A DNA stretch of 64,000 nucleotides from Roseateles_C aquae (GCF_032337115.1 NZ_JAVXZY010000004.1:248001-312000), one strand, 5' to 3'. Positions 9,103 to 18,418 are shown, counted from the stretch's first letter. The notes: a model not told the origin generated them from the letters alone. Translations and numbers: made by a program.

Positions 9103-10927
9103 CTGGCCTACTCCTGCTGTGTGCCAAGGCCGACTCCATCGCCAGCAACAACTGTTCCTCGGACACCGGCTTGTGCAGCAGCGTCAGGCCCGCATCATGG
9201 GCCTCACGCAGCCGCTGCGGCGCGGTATCGCCGCTGATCAGCACAACAGGCAGCCCGGGCACGCCGGTGCGCAGCGAGCGCACCGCGGACAGGCCATCGT
9301 CGCTGCCGCGCAGGCGCAGATCGATCAGCGCGATATCGGGCTTTTGGCGCAGGCATTGCAAGACCGCCTCGCGGGTGCTGCCCGCCGACTGCACCTGGCA
9401 GCCATAGGTTTCCAGCAGGGTGCGCATCGCGATGCGCACCAGTTCCTCGTCGTCTATCACCTGCACCCGCAGGCCCTGCAGCGAGCGCTCGTCAACCACC
9501 GCGGCATCGTCGTCCTCGCTGACGCCCTCCACCGCCTCGATGGACAGCGTGAAGGTCGTACCCAGACCCAGCGTCGAATTCAACTCCAGATGCAGGTCCA
9601 GCAGATCGACCAAGCGGCTGACGATGGACAGGCCCAACCCCAGGCCCTGGCTGCGATCGCGTTCCTTGTTGCCGATCTGGTAGAACTCCTCGAACACCCG
9701 CGCCTGCTCGTGCTCGGCGATGCCCAGGCCGGTGTCGCGCACCGTCAGCCGCCACAGATCACCAACGCGATCAACCCCGATGCTGACCTGGCCGGCCTGG
9801 GTGTACTTGATCGCGTTGTCGATCAGATTGCGTAGCACCCGCTCGAGCAGCACCGGGTCGCTGTCGACATAAGCGCCCTGCGGGCAGACCAGCATCAGCT
9901 CCAGGCGCTTGCGCTGGGCCACCGGCAGGAACTCATGGTGCAGCCGGCCCAGCCAATGGCTGAGATTGAAGACCTGGTTGTTGACCTCGACCACCTCGGC
10001 ATCGAGCTTGGAGATGTCCAGCAGCGCGTCCATCTGCGAGCTCAGCGCCGTCAACGCCAGATTCATATTGGCCGCGATCTCGCCGCTCCTGGCATCCAGG
10101 CCCTGCTTGACCAGGGCCGCGCCGAGCAGCGACAGCGTGTGCATCGGTTGGCGCAGATCGTGGCTGGCCGCCGCCAGAAAGCGGGTCTTGGCCTGCATGG
10201 CCTGCTCGGCCCGGTTCAAGGCCAGGCGCAGCTGCTGGTTGTTGCGGCTTTGCTGCTGGCGAATCAGCACCGATTCAGCGAAGACACGATAGGTGTCGCG
10301 GGCCAGATTGCTCAGAATCCAGCCGAAGCCTATGGTCAGCAGGCCCAGGGCCATATCGGTCCAGCTGACCTCATGGCCGATGCCGCCCACCAAACCCCAG
10401 GCCAGGGCATTGGCCAGCGTCACCGGCACCACAAAGGCCAGGAAGACCGGCCGGTAACCGGCCGTGGTGGCCACCGCACCGGCGCACAGACCGAGCAGCA
10501 GAATTGTTTGCACCATGCGCTGGTAGTCGCTCATGAAGGGCGCGAAGGCCAGCGAGGCGCTGAACACCAGACCATTGAGCAGGCTCAGCATCACCGCCCA
10601 GCGCAGCCGCTGTCGGGCCGGCACCTCGCGCAGCTGCGGCAGCCGTCCCAGGGCCCACCAGCGCAGGGCCAGCACCGCGAAGATCAGCAGCACCCACAGC
10701 ACAGCGCCCAGATGCGAGGCGTGCTCGCCCGCCATCATCGCGATGACGACGGCGCTGAGCCCCACCGGATAGGGCACCCGCCGGCCCTGCTTGGCCAGCA
10801 GATTGAGCAGCTCCTGGCTGACGCTGCCCAGCTCCTGATTGCCTTCCTGCGCCTCGCGCTGGCCGGCACGGAGCCCCAACCAGACCAGCAGAGGAGAGAG
10901 GAGTGAGCGCATCGACACGGTCAGCAC
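9062..10927 (-). CDS. Membrane hybrid histidine kinase with C-terminal receiver
   Basis: 621 residues. The N-terminal 210 carry about six hydrophobic helices. A coiled linker leads to the HisKA box ASHDLRQPMH (His about 256), an N-box LRNLIDNAIKYT, the G1 box DTGLGI and a G2-type GLGLGLS. The last 125 residues are a receiver with the DDEE acidic pocket, phospho-acceptor Asp near 537 (ALIDLRL) and Lys in LLHKPV. It has no HPt, so relay to another protein is expected. A GTG at 10927 and an ATG at 10912 are both possible starts; neither has a clear ribosome-binding site. The 3' end overlaps the GMC fusion by 41 bp, linking kinase and enzymes in one transcript. Confidence 0.9.
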   Translation of the reverse strand: MLTVSMRSLLSPLLVWLGLRAGQREAQEGNQELGSVSQELLNLLAKQGRRVPYPVGLSAVVIAMMAGEHASHLGAVLWVLLIFAVLALRWWALGRLPQLREVPARQRLRWAVMLSLLNGLVFSASLAFAPFMSDYQRMVQTILLLGLCAGAVATTAGYRPVFLAFVVPVTLANALAWGLVGGIGHEVSWTDMALGLLTIGFGWILSNLARDTYRVFAESVLIRQQQSRNNQQLRLALNRAEQAMQAKTRFLAAASHDLRQPMHTLSLLGAALVKQGLDARSGEIAANMNLALTALSSQMDALLDISKLDAEVVEVNNQVFNLSHWLGRLHHEFLPVAQRKRLELMLVCPQGAYVDSDPVLLERVLRNLIDNAIKYTQAGQVSIGVDRVGDLWRLTVRDTGLGIAEHEQARVFEEFYQIGNKERDRSQGLGLGLSIVSRLVDLLDLHLELNSTLGLGTTFTLSIEAVEGVSEDDDAAVVDERSLQGLRVQVIDDEELVRIAMRTLLETYGCQVQSAGSTREAVLQCLRQKPDIALIDLRLRGSDDGLSAVRSLRTGVPGLPVVLISGDTAPQRLREAHDAGLTLLHKPVSEEQLLLAMESALAHSRSRPDAVKSVDGGLSSQ

Positions 10928-10996
10928 ATAGCAGGACGAAGAAGCGTGCCGACTATAGCCTGCTGCGGCCCGTGCCGCGGGTGGATGCTGCCAGGT

Positions 10997-13405
10997 TCAG
11001 AGCGCTTTCGGCGGCAACTGCAAGCGGCCGCCGCGGGCATCCAGCAGCGCAGTGATCGCCGCCGCCGACAAGGCCCGGTGATACAGCCAACCCTGCGCCT
11101 CCTCGACACCCAATTCGCGCAAATGTTCGCGCTGCGCCTCGGTCTCCACGCCCTCGGCAATCACCGCCAGTCCCAGGCTGCGTGCCAGCGTCACCACCGC
11201 CAGCACCACCGCCGCGGCATCATTGGAGTGCCCGAGTTCGGCGACAAAGCTGCGATCAATCTTCAGCCGGTCCAGCGGCAGCGCCGTCAGCTGCCCGAGC
11301 GAGGAGAAGCCGGTGCCGAAATCGTCGAGCGCGATGCGCACGCCCAGGGCGCGCAGCTGCTGCAGCACGCCGCGCAGCTGGGCCGCCTGCGCAAACAGGC
11401 TCTCGGTCACTTCCAGCTCCAGGCAATCGGGCGGCAGCGCATGGCGGCGCAGCAGCTCACGCACCTGGCCGAGCAGATCCTGCTGCTCGAACTGCCGCAC
11501 CGAGACATTGACGGCAATGCGCGGCAACAGCAGCCCTGCCGCGCGCCATTCAGCCAGCTGTCCACAGGCCTGCTCCAGCACCCAGCTGCCAATCGCACAG
11601 ATCAAGCCGCAGGACTCGGCCACCGGGATGAAGCGCTGCGGCCCGATCTCGCCCAGCTTGGGATGGTGCCAGCGCAGCAGCGCTTCGGCGCCGATGATGG
11701 CGCCGTCGGCGAGGCGCACCATGGGTTGCCAGTGCAAGCGCAGCTGACGCGTCTGCAAGACCTGGCGCAGGCCTTGCTCAATCTGCAGCAGGGCGCTGGC
11801 TTCCTGGGTCATGCTGTTGTCGAACAGCGAGGCGCGGTTGCGGCCACGGGCCTTGGCCTCGTACATCGCCGCGTCCGCGGCCTTCAGCAAGGCGCCAGGG
11901 CTGCTGAGCTGCTGCGGGTACAGCGCCACGCCAGCACTGGCGCTGACGCAGATGCGCTGCGCCGCCAGCTGCACCGGCTGGGCCACGGCGTGAAGCAGCT
12001 TCTCGGCCAGCTGCAAGGCATCCTCGGCACGGCGCGGTTCGGCCATCAGCACGACGAACTCGTCCCCGCCCAGGCGCACCGCCAGGTCTTCGCGGCGCAG
12101 CAGCGCGCTCAAGCGTGTGGCAATCGCCTTGAGCAGCTCATCACCGGTCTCATGGCCGAGCGTGTCATTGATGGTTTTGAAGCCATCGAGGTCGAGAAAG
12201 ATCAGCGCCAACGCGCCTTGTTGATGGGCTTGCAGCGTTTCCTGCAGATGCAGGCGGTTGCCCAGGCCGGTCAGCGGGTCGTGCAGGGCCAGATGCTGCA
12301 GCTTGAACTGGGTGTCGCGGATCTCGCTGATGTCGGCAAAGCTGAGCACAAAATGCGTCGCCTCGCCATTCTCATCGAGCACCGGGGACAGGTGTTCCAG
12401 GGCCGGGAAGGTGCTGCCATCACGGCGCCAGCAGGTCACCTCGCCATGATGGGCCTGCTGCGGCAGCTCGGCGCGGTCGCCATGGCGGCGGGCGTAAAGG
12501 AAGTCGTGCGGGCAGCGGCCGCGCACCTCGTCTTCGGTCCACAGCGTCAAGGTGCTGAAGGCTGGATTGCAGCTGAGCACGCGTTGCAGGCCATCGAGGA
12601 AGAGCATGGCCTCCTCGGTCGCATCAAACGCGGCCACGGCCTGGCGCAGCCTGGCCTCGGCATGGACCCGATCGGTCACGTCGCGCACCATGCCCATGAT
12701 CAGGGCCTCGCTCTCGAAGTGGCGGGCGTGGATCTCCAGCCAGCGCGGCGCGGCGTCCGGCGCGGCCCAGGCGCAGGTGCGATCCACCGGCTCGCCGCGC
12801 AGGATCAAGGCATCCAGCGCGCTGCGCCCGCCGGCGTCGAGCTGGCGTTGCAGCTCGGCCAGCGTCAGTGTGCGGGACAGCTCGGCGAGCGCGGGATTGT
12901 GCGCATGGCCGCTCCAGCGCAGGCGGCTGCTGCTCGCATCCAGCTCCAGCACCGTCATCCGCGCGGACTCCAGTGCCAGCAGCAGGCGCCGCTCGGCGGC
13001 CTCGGTCTTGCGTTCCTCGGCGCGCCGGGCCATGGCCATGCGCACCGTGGCATTGAGCTCGCGCAGCTCGAAGGGCTTGAGCAGATAGCCATACGGCGCC
13101 GACTCGGCCGCACGGCTCAGCGTTTCGGGTTCGCTATAGGCGGTCAGAAAGACCACCGGCACGGCATAGCGCTCGCGCAGCTGGCGGGCCGCGGCAATGC
13201 CGTCGCTGCCGCGGTCCAGATGAATGTCCATCAGCACCAGGTCGGGCGCGGTTCGATCGGCCAACTCCAGCGCTGCGCTTTCATTGGCTGCGATGCCAAC
13301 GACCTCGTAGCCCATCTGCTCCAGCCCGCTACGCAGGTCCAGCGCGACGATGCGTTCATCCTCGACGATCTGCACGCGCAAACGGCGCTCTAGTACTGCT
13401 GTCAA
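10997..13405 (-). CDS. Response regulator with PAS, GGDEF and EAL domains
   Basis: The 802-residue c-di-GMP regulator reads in order: receiver (EDE acidic pocket, Asp in LVLMDIHL, Lys in LLKPF), a linker, PAS, GGDEF and EAL. The cyclase active site is intact (LGGDEF, with DLDGFKTINDTLGH before it). The phosphodiesterase domain has its EAL motif (AEALLRWH) and DDFGTGFSS loop 6, so both activities may be retained. The start is TTG at 13405, backed by AGGGAGA upstream; it lies only 15 nt after the stop of the HisKA_2 kinase, its likely phosphate donor. No RxxD inhibitory site was obvious before GGDEF. Confidence 0.93.
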   Translation of the reverse strand: MTAVLERRLRVQIVEDERIVALDLRSGLEQMGYEVVGIAANESAALELADRTAPDLVLMDIHLDRGSDGIAAARQLRERYAVPVVFLTAYSEPETLSRAAESAPYGYLLKPFELRELNATVRMAMARRAEERKTEAAERRLLLALESARMTVLELDASSSRLRWSGHAHNPALAELSRTLTLAELQRQLDAGGRSALDALILRGEPVDRTCAWAAPDAAPRWLEIHARHFESEALIMGMVRDVTDRVHAEARLRQAVAAFDATEEAMLFLDGLQRVLSCNPAFSTLTLWTEDEVRGRCPHDFLYARRHGDRAELPQQAHHGEVTCWRRDGSTFPALEHLSPVLDENGEATHFVLSFADISEIRDTQFKLQHLALHDPLTGLGNRLHLQETLQAHQQGALALIFLDLDGFKTINDTLGHETGDELLKAIATRLSALLRREDLAVRLGGDEFVVLMAEPRRAEDALQLAEKLLHAVAQPVQLAAQRICVSASAGVALYPQQLSSPGALLKAADAAMYEAKARGRNRASLFDNSMTQEASALLQIEQGLRQVLQTRQLRLHWQPMVRLADGAIIGAEALLRWHHPKLGEIGPQRFIPVAESCGLICAIGSWVLEQACGQLAEWRAAGLLLPRIAVNVSVRQFEQQDLLGQVRELLRRHALPPDCLELEVTESLFAQAAQLRGVLQQLRALGVRIALDDFGTGFSSLGQLTALPLDRLKIDRSFVAELGHSNDAAAVVLAVVTLARSLGLAVIAEGVETEAQREHLRELGVEEAQGWLYHRALSAAAITALLDARGGRLQLPPKAL

Positions 13406-13420
13406 TTCGCTCTCCCTGCT

Positions 13421-15232
13421 TCAGACGCTCAACGACAAAGGTATCTGCAAACAAACCCTGGTACCCGGCTGCCCCTGCAAGCTCAGCCGGCCCTGACACT
13501 GCTCGGCCAGCAGCGGCAGTAACTGAAAGCCCAGCCCACCGCCGCCTCCATCGCCCAGGCCCACGCCGGCGGGCAGGCCGATGCCATCGTCCCGCACTTC
13601 CACCGCCACGCCGCCGTCCTCGGCCCAGGCGCGCACGACAACCTGGCCACGACGACCGCCCGGAAAGGCATGCTTGAGCGCATTGGTGATCAGCTCGTTG
13701 ACGAGCAGCCCGCAAGGCACGGCCTGAGCCATCGTCACGCTGAGCCCGCTCATCGGCGCCTCGACTATCAGCTGCACCGCCGCGGCATCCAGGTTGGTCT
13801 CGCGCAGCAGGCTACCCAGGCGTTGCAGATAGGGCCCCAGCTCCAGTGCGCTGAGATCGGCCCGCTCGAACAGCAGCTGGTGCAGCAGCGCCATTGCGCG
13901 CACGCGCGCCTGGCTGTCGCGCAAGGCCAGCCGCACCGCCGGTTCGGCATGGGCGGCCTGCAGGCTGAGCAAGCTGCAGATGACCTGCAGATTGTTCTTG
14001 ACCCGGTGGTGCAGCTCGTTCAGCAACACCGTCTTTTCGACCAAGGCTCGTTCTATCTGCTCCATCGCCGCCCGCCGCTCGGTCACGTCAACCAGCGTCA
14101 TCAGCACCTGCTGGCCGCCCGGCATTGGATTGAGTGCGATCTCGACCGGGAACTCACTGCCGTCGCGACGCAGCGCGCACAGCGCCTGGCGCTGGGCCAT
14201 GTAGCGAAGCGTCGGCGCCTGCATATAGCGCTGCAGCTGTTCGGCATGATGACCACGCTGTGCGGCCGGCACCAAGGCGTGCACCGACAGTCCGACCATG
14301 GCCTCGGCCTGGTAGCCGAACAGCGCCGCGAGGCTGGCGTTGGCCAGCACGATATGGCCCTCGCCATCGATCAGCGCTTTGCCCACAGTCGAGCCTTCGA
14401 ACATGCGGCGGTAGCGCGCCTCGCTGTCTTGCAGGGCCAGCTCGCTGGCGCGGCGGGCGCTGATATCCATGCCGGACGGAATCAGGTGGGTGATGCGGCC
14501 TGCATCGTCGCGCAAGGGCGCCAACATGAAGTCGACCGCCATGCGGCTGTCGCCGGCCATGCGCACCACCAGATCGCGACGCAAGACCTGACCCTCAGCG
14601 GCCTGACGCACCGCATCACGCAGCCAGGCCTGCTCGGCCACATCGTGGCTCCACCAGGGGGTGTCCCAGACATAGCGGCCACGTACCTGCTCGAGCTCGA
14701 CGTCACCGGCCTCCAGCGGCGCACGATTGGCCTCGAGCAGACGGCCCTCGGTATCGAGCACGCCGACGAACACGAACAGGCTGTCCAGCACGCGCCGCAG
14801 ATAAGTCTCGCTGGCCTCTTGCTGCCGCTGCAGGCCGCGCTCCAGCGAACGATTGATCGCCTGCACCAGGATGCCTTCGGTGTGCCCCGCCGTGCCGCGC
14901 AGCGGCAGATAACTGGCCTCCCAGGCCGATAGCTCGCCCGGCAGGCTGGGCACCTCGGCTTCAATCTGGAGATTGCGCAAGGCCTCACCCCCGTTCAGCA
15001 CACGCTGCAACAGCGGTTCGATGGAATCGGCAGCATCGGGCAGCACCTCGCGCACGGTGCGGCCGAGATGCTCTTGCACGCTGAGCCCGTTGGCACGCGC
15101 CAGCATCTCGTTGATCTGCAGATAGCGAAGCTCATGATCCAGCACGGCCAGGCCGATCGGCAAATCGTTGCACATCAAAGCTTGCAAGGCTGCCTGGGCC
15201 AAGCCGGCACCCTCAACGCTGCTGTTCGACAT
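13421..15232 (-). CDS. Soluble multi-PAS histidine kinase (HisKA_2 type)
   Basis: 603 residues with no transmembrane segment. At least three PAS-like domains come first, separated by helical linkers. The dimerisation box NELHHRVKNNLQV (His about 408) marks the HisKA_2/HWE-related class often found in light or redox sensing. The ATPase has NELITNALKHAF and a DDGIGLP box. The ATG at 15232 is preceded by GGGAGG. It is cotranscribed with the receiver-GGDEF-EAL gene 15 nt downstream, a typical cognate kinase and c-di-GMP output pair. The cofactor, if any, cannot be deduced. Confidence 0.92.
   Translation of the reverse strand: MSNSSVEGAGLAQAALQALMCNDLPIGLAVLDHELRYLQINEMLARANGLSVQEHLGRTVREVLPDAADSIEPLLQRVLNGGEALRNLQIEAEVPSLPGELSAWEASYLPLRGTAGHTEGILVQAINRSLERGLQRQQEASETYLRRVLDSLFVFVGVLDTEGRLLEANRAPLEAGDVELEQVRGRYVWDTPWWSHDVAEQAWLRDAVRQAAEGQVLRRDLVVRMAGDSRMAVDFMLAPLRDDAGRITHLIPSGMDISARRASELALQDSEARYRRMFEGSTVGKALIDGEGHIVLANASLAALFGYQAEAMVGLSVHALVPAAQRGHHAEQLQRYMQAPTLRYMAQRQALCALRRDGSEFPVEIALNPMPGGQQVLMTLVDVTERRAAMEQIERALVEKTVLLNELHHRVKNNLQVICSLLSLQAAHAEPAVRLALRDSQARVRAMALLHQLLFERADLSALELGPYLQRLGSLLRETNLDAAAVQLIVEAPMSGLSVTMAQAVPCGLLVNELITNALKHAFPGGRRGQVVVRAWAEDGGVAVEVRDDGIGLPAGVGLGDGGGGGLGFQLLPLLAEQCQGRLSLQGQPGTRVCLQIPLSLSV
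14582..14594 (+). repeat. Dispersed 13-mer CAAGACCTGACCC, copy 4
   Basis: Exact copy inside the PAS kinase; encodes Gly-Gln-Val-Leu in a PAS loop on the minus strand. Confidence 0.85.
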
Positions 15233-15466
15233 CCCGCCTCCCTGCTGCCCCTGAAGAGGCGATAGGCGTTGAGCTCCCGGACCCGCGTTTCAGAGCCGCG
15301 TTGCGGCCCGGTGCTGTGGATGATTTATATCAAGCGGCGTCGATTCACGCCCGGATCATTTGGGACTGTTACACCCGGCCCCGTTTCAGCCGTGGCCGCA
15401 ATCGATTCCAAGTAATTCGCTGCACAGCCGCCAGCGCACGAGCGCAGAATCCAGGCCCAGAAATGA

Positions 15467-15513
15467 CTATGCCGACAACCTCGGCCCTCGCGAGCTTTCG
15501 GATGTCGGCATAG
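15467..15513. repeat. 11-bp inverted repeat in a 391-bp gene-free stretch
   Basis: The gap 15233-15623 holds no convincing gene. Its clearest structure is CTATGCCGACA (15467-15477) with perfect complement TGTCGGCATAG (15503-15513), 25 nt apart. Near its right end a short CCCTC-AA-GAGGG palindrome occurs about 15600-15612. The function is unknown: operator, extragenic palindrome or remnant. Confidence 0.5.
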
Positions 15514-15623
15514 CACTCCTCCCCTCGATCAGCACGCTGAGGTCCAGGCAGCGCGTGATCTGGAAAGCAGTATCTGGTTGCCGCCGCAGCGGCGCTATCC
15601 CCCTCAAGAGGGAGATGCAACGA

Positions 15624-16208
15624 TCAAGCGATGAGCAGACGCGGCGGTGTGCGCGTTTCGCGCAGCAGCTCATCCAACAAGGACATGTAGTAGGCCAGCG
15701 GCGGCGTGCGTTTGCCGGGGTGCTTGGCCAGGTCGTCCCAGCGGCGCAGCTGCAGTGCCGCACTGGCATGGGGCTGGGCCAGAAAGAGCAGGCGCTCCTC
15801 GGCATTCATACGGCCGCCCTGCAGCGTCAGGCTGTGCCGTGAAGCGGGCGACAGCGCCTGCTCATAGCCAGCTTCGGTGCTGACGAGATAACGCTTGGCC
15901 TGCACGTGCAGTCGAATCGGCTCCAGCACCTCGGCGCCAAAGCCGGTGGCCAGCAGGGTCAGTGCACGGCGCTCGTGCTCATCGTCCTGCAAGGCCTGCT
16001 CGGGCGCAGCGTCAATCAGCTGGCCGAGGTCATGCAAGAGCGCCGCCGCCACCAGGCTGATGTCGGCATGGGCCCATTCGGCCAGCTGCGCACATTGCAG
16101 GGCATGTTGCAGAGCAGTCACCGGTTCGCGATGCTCAAGACCATGAACGCAGTAGGCGAGGCCTCCGCGGCGCAGGAACAACGCTTCAATCTTGCCGATC
16201 AGATCCAT
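15624..16208 (-). CDS. HD-domain oxygenase, PhnZ/TmpB-like
   Basis: The 194-residue HD protein resembles the 'phosphonate degradation associated HDIG' family, whose characterised members (PhnZ, TmpB) are mixed-valence di-iron oxygenases cleaving the C-P bond of hydroxylated phosphonates. It has LLHDLG (HD pair), DDEHE, HVQAKRYL, LSPASRHSLTLQGG and terminal RRWDD, matching metal ligands and family signatures in order. Tyr and Glu before the first helix correspond to the substrate loop. The ATG at 16208 has GGAG upstream; a longer in-frame start at 16415 adds low-complexity residues and is rejected. The usual partner, a 2-oxoglutarate dioxygenase, is not adjacent. Confidence 0.8.
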   Translation of the reverse strand: MDLIGKIEALFLRRGGLAYCVHGLEHREPVTALQHALQCAQLAEWAHADISLVAAALLHDLGQLIDAAPEQALQDDEHERRALTLLATGFGAEVLEPIRLHVQAKRYLVSTEAGYEQALSPASRHSLTLQGGRMNAEERLLFLAQPHASAALQLRRWDDLAKHPGKRTPPLAYYMSLLDELLRETRTPPRLLIA

Positions 16209-16505
16209 GCTGACGCTCCATCCCGTTGAGGTACGACACCGCTGCGGCCGCCGCCGAACTGCCCGGCGGCGCACAGACGGCACCGGCAGTCCCGGCACGC
16301 TGCGCAGGATGTGCCTCAGTCTGTCCGGCGCGGGTGACCCTGCTGTGACAGGGTGCTTGCCCAGGCACTTGCCAAACCCGGGCGATCTTCGTAGCGTCCG
16401 GAGCCGTTCATTCAAAACGGATGAACAGTCCCCTCAAGCGCGATGAACCGCCCGCCGCTCAGCCGCGGGCACACTGCCCAACATCAAAGCCGGGAGCCCA
16501 AGAAC

Positions 16506-17063
16506 ATGAACAGCCGCCCTTCCCTCCAAACGCCTGCCAGCCGCTACAACGGCCTGGCCATCTTTCTGCACTGGCTGCTGGCACTGGCCATCGTCGGTGC
16601 GTTTTGCATGGGCCTGTACATGAGCGATCTGCCGCTGTCGCCGACGCGGCTGAAGCTCTACAACTGGCACAAATGGGCCGGCGTCACGATTCTGGCGCTG
16701 TCGGCGCTGCGCCTGCTCTGGCGCCTGGCGAACAAGCCGCCGGCCGATCTGCCCATGCCGGCCTGGCAGGCGCGCGCCGCCCACCTCGTTCATGGCCTGC
16801 TCTATCTGAGCTTCTTTGCCATCCCGCTGTCCGGCTGGGCCTACAGCTCGGCGGCCGGCTTCCCCATCGTCTGGTTCGGCGTGCTGCCGCTGCCCGACTT
16901 CGTGCCGGTCGACAAGGCCCTGGCCCACCAGCTGAAGGAACTGCATGAACTGCTGGCCTGGGGCCTGGCCCTGCTGGTCGGCGCCCATGTGGCCGCCGCC
17001 GTCAAACACCAGCTGATCGACAAGGACGGCCTGCTGCAACGGATGCTGCCCGGCCGCGGCTGA
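16506..17063 (+). CDS. Cytochrome b561 family protein
   Basis: The 185-residue inner-membrane protein has four predicted helices. Histidines in FLHWLLAL, NWHKWAG, AHLVHGL and KELHELLAWG are the expected ligands of two b-type haems. The family passes electrons from the quinone pool to periplasmic acceptors. The start at 16506 has GGGAG upstream; a longer frame from 16443 is less likely. It is first in an operon with two YceI genes (gap 23 bp), an arrangement common in Burkholderiales. Confidence 0.92.
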   Translation: MNSRPSLQTPASRYNGLAIFLHWLLALAIVGAFCMGLYMSDLPLSPTRLKLYNWHKWAGVTILALSALRLLWRLANKPPADLPMPAWQARAAHLVHGLLYLSFFAIPLSGWAYSSAAGFPIVWFGVLPLPDFVPVDKALAHQLKELHELLAWGLALLVGAHVAAAVKHQLIDKDGLLQRMLPGRG

Positions 17064-17086
17064 AACACAAACAGGATACCCACACC

Positions 17087-17743
17087 ATGCCCCGCACTCT
17101 GACTCACACCACCCTGGCCCTGATGCTGGCCGGCCTTGGCGCGTTCGCCTTCACAGCGCCGGCCCTGGCCCAGGCAAAACCTGGCCCCGCCAAGCCGGCC
17201 AGCGCCGCGACTGCAGCCAAGCCCGAGGCCAAAACTGAGGCGGCCCCGCAGCTGCTGGCCGCGCAGAGCGAGCTGCGCTTCACCAGCCGCCAGATGGGTG
17301 TGCCGGTCGATGGCAGTTTCAAGCGCTTCGAGGCCAAGCTGGCCTTTGACCCCAAGAAGCCCGAGGCCGGCAACGTCGCCTTCAACATCGATCTGGCCAG
17401 CGTCACGCTGGGCGACCCGATGCTGGACGCCGAGCTGGCCAAGCCGGCCTGGTTCGACAGCAAGAAGGCCGCCCAGGCCAGCTTCCAGAGCAGCGCCATC
17501 AAGGCGCTGGGCGGCGGCCGCTACGAGGTGGCCGGCAAGCTGACGATCAAGGGCCAGCAGCGCGACATCGTCGTGCCCCTGGCACTGGCGCAGGCCAATG
17601 GCGTCAGCACCGCCACCGGCGGCTTCGTGCTCAAGCGCCTCGAATTCAAGATCGGTGATGGCGAGTGGAGCGACACCTCCATGGTCGCCAACGATGTGCA
17701 AGTGAAGTTCAAGCTGGCCTTCAGCGGCGTTGCCGCACTCTGA
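17087..17743 (+). CDS. YceI family periplasmic protein (first copy)
   Basis: 218 residues: signal peptide ending about ALAQA (residue 27), an Ala/Pro/Lys-rich linker, then a YceI lipocalin-like barrel (LRFTSRQMGVPVDGSF, KRLEFKIG). YceI proteins bind isoprenoid or quinone-like lipids and are often paired with cytochrome b561, as here. The start has AGGA upstream. The linker is longer than in most YceI proteins. Confidence 0.9.
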   Translation: MPRTLTHTTLALMLAGLGAFAFTAPALAQAKPGPAKPASAATAAKPEAKTEAAPQLLAAQSELRFTSRQMGVPVDGSFKRFEAKLAFDPKKPEAGNVAFNIDLASVTLGDPMLDAELAKPAWFDSKKAAQASFQSSAIKALGGGRYEVAGKLTIKGQQRDIVVPLALAQANGVSTATGGFVLKRLEFKIGDGEWSDTSMVANDVQVKFKLAFSGVAAL

Positions 17744-17790
17744 AGCGCCGCCTCTTTTCCCTCCTCCCCAACCCCAAATCTGGAACATCC

Positions 17791-18360
17791 ATGACCAAGA
17801 CCCTGCTGAGCCTGGCCCTGCTGGCCACCGCCACCTTCGCCCAGGCCGAAAGCGCCAGCTACACGATCGAGCCGACGCACACCTTCGTGACCTACGAGAT
17901 CAGCCACTTCGGCACCTCGACCAATCGTGGCCGCTTCGACAAGAAGGAAGGCACGGTGCAGCTGGACCGCGCCGCCAAGACCGGCAAGGTCGAGATCAGC
18001 TTTGACATCGCCTCGGTCAACACCGGCGTGATGGGCATGGACAAGCATCTGCAAAGCGATGACTTCTTCGCCTCGGCCAAGTTCCCGACTGCCAAGTTCG
18101 TCGGCGACAAATTTGTCTTCAATGGCGACAAGGTCAGCGAAGTCAGCGGCCAGCTGACGCTGAAGGACAAGACCGCGCCGGTGACGCTGAAGGCCAGCAA
18201 CTTCAACTGCTATCAAAGCCCGATGATCAAGCGCGAAGTGTGCGGTGGCGATTTCAGCGCCACCATCGACCGCACCCAATGGGGCATCGACTACGGCCTG
18301 GCCTGGGGCTTCCCCAAGGAAGTCAAGCTGGTGATCCAGGTCGAAGCCGTGCGCCAGTAA
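17791..18360 (+). CDS. YceI family periplasmic protein (second copy)
   Basis: 189 residues with a signal peptide ending TFAQA and a YceI barrel starting YTIEPTHTFVTYEISHFG, with the conserved TQWGIDYG near the C-terminus. It is third in the cytochrome b561 operon, 47 bp after the first YceI gene. The two copies are divergent, so this is an old duplication. A strong terminator follows 20 bp after the stop. The longer frame beginning at 17665 overlaps the first copy and is rejected. Confidence 0.92.
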   Translation: MTKTLLSLALLATATFAQAESASYTIEPTHTFVTYEISHFGTSTNRGRFDKKEGTVQLDRAAKTGKVEISFDIASVNTGVMGMDKHLQSDDFFASAKFPTAKFVGDKFVFNGDKVSEVSGQLTLKDKTAPVTLKASNFNCYQSPMIKREVCGGDFSATIDRTQWGIDYGLAWGFPKEVKLVIQVEAVRQ

Positions 18361-18380
18361 GCGCACCGCGTTTGAAGAGG

Positions 18381-18407
18381 AAAGGCCCCGCCGATGCGGG
18401 GCCTTTT
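18381..18407. terminator. Bidirectional rho-independent terminator
   Basis: Perfect 11-bp stem AAAGGCCCCGC / GCGGGGCCTTT with loop CGAT, flanked by A and T runs, between the convergent yceI operon and chemoreceptor gene. It can end both transcripts. Confidence 0.85.
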
Positions 18408-18418
18408 GCTTGGCGTGC

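Noticed and set aside
11757..11769. Near match to the dispersed 13-mer (caagacctggcgc)
   Set aside because: Only nine or ten bases agree; the eight reported copies are exact.
10946..13393. 815-codon frame antisense to the GGDEF-EAL gene
   Set aside because: Shadow of a complete receiver-PAS-GGDEF-EAL gene.
15301..15513. 70-codon plus-strand frame in the kinase-HD gap
   Set aside because: No start signal, no recognisable protein pattern, and it overlaps the inverted repeat.
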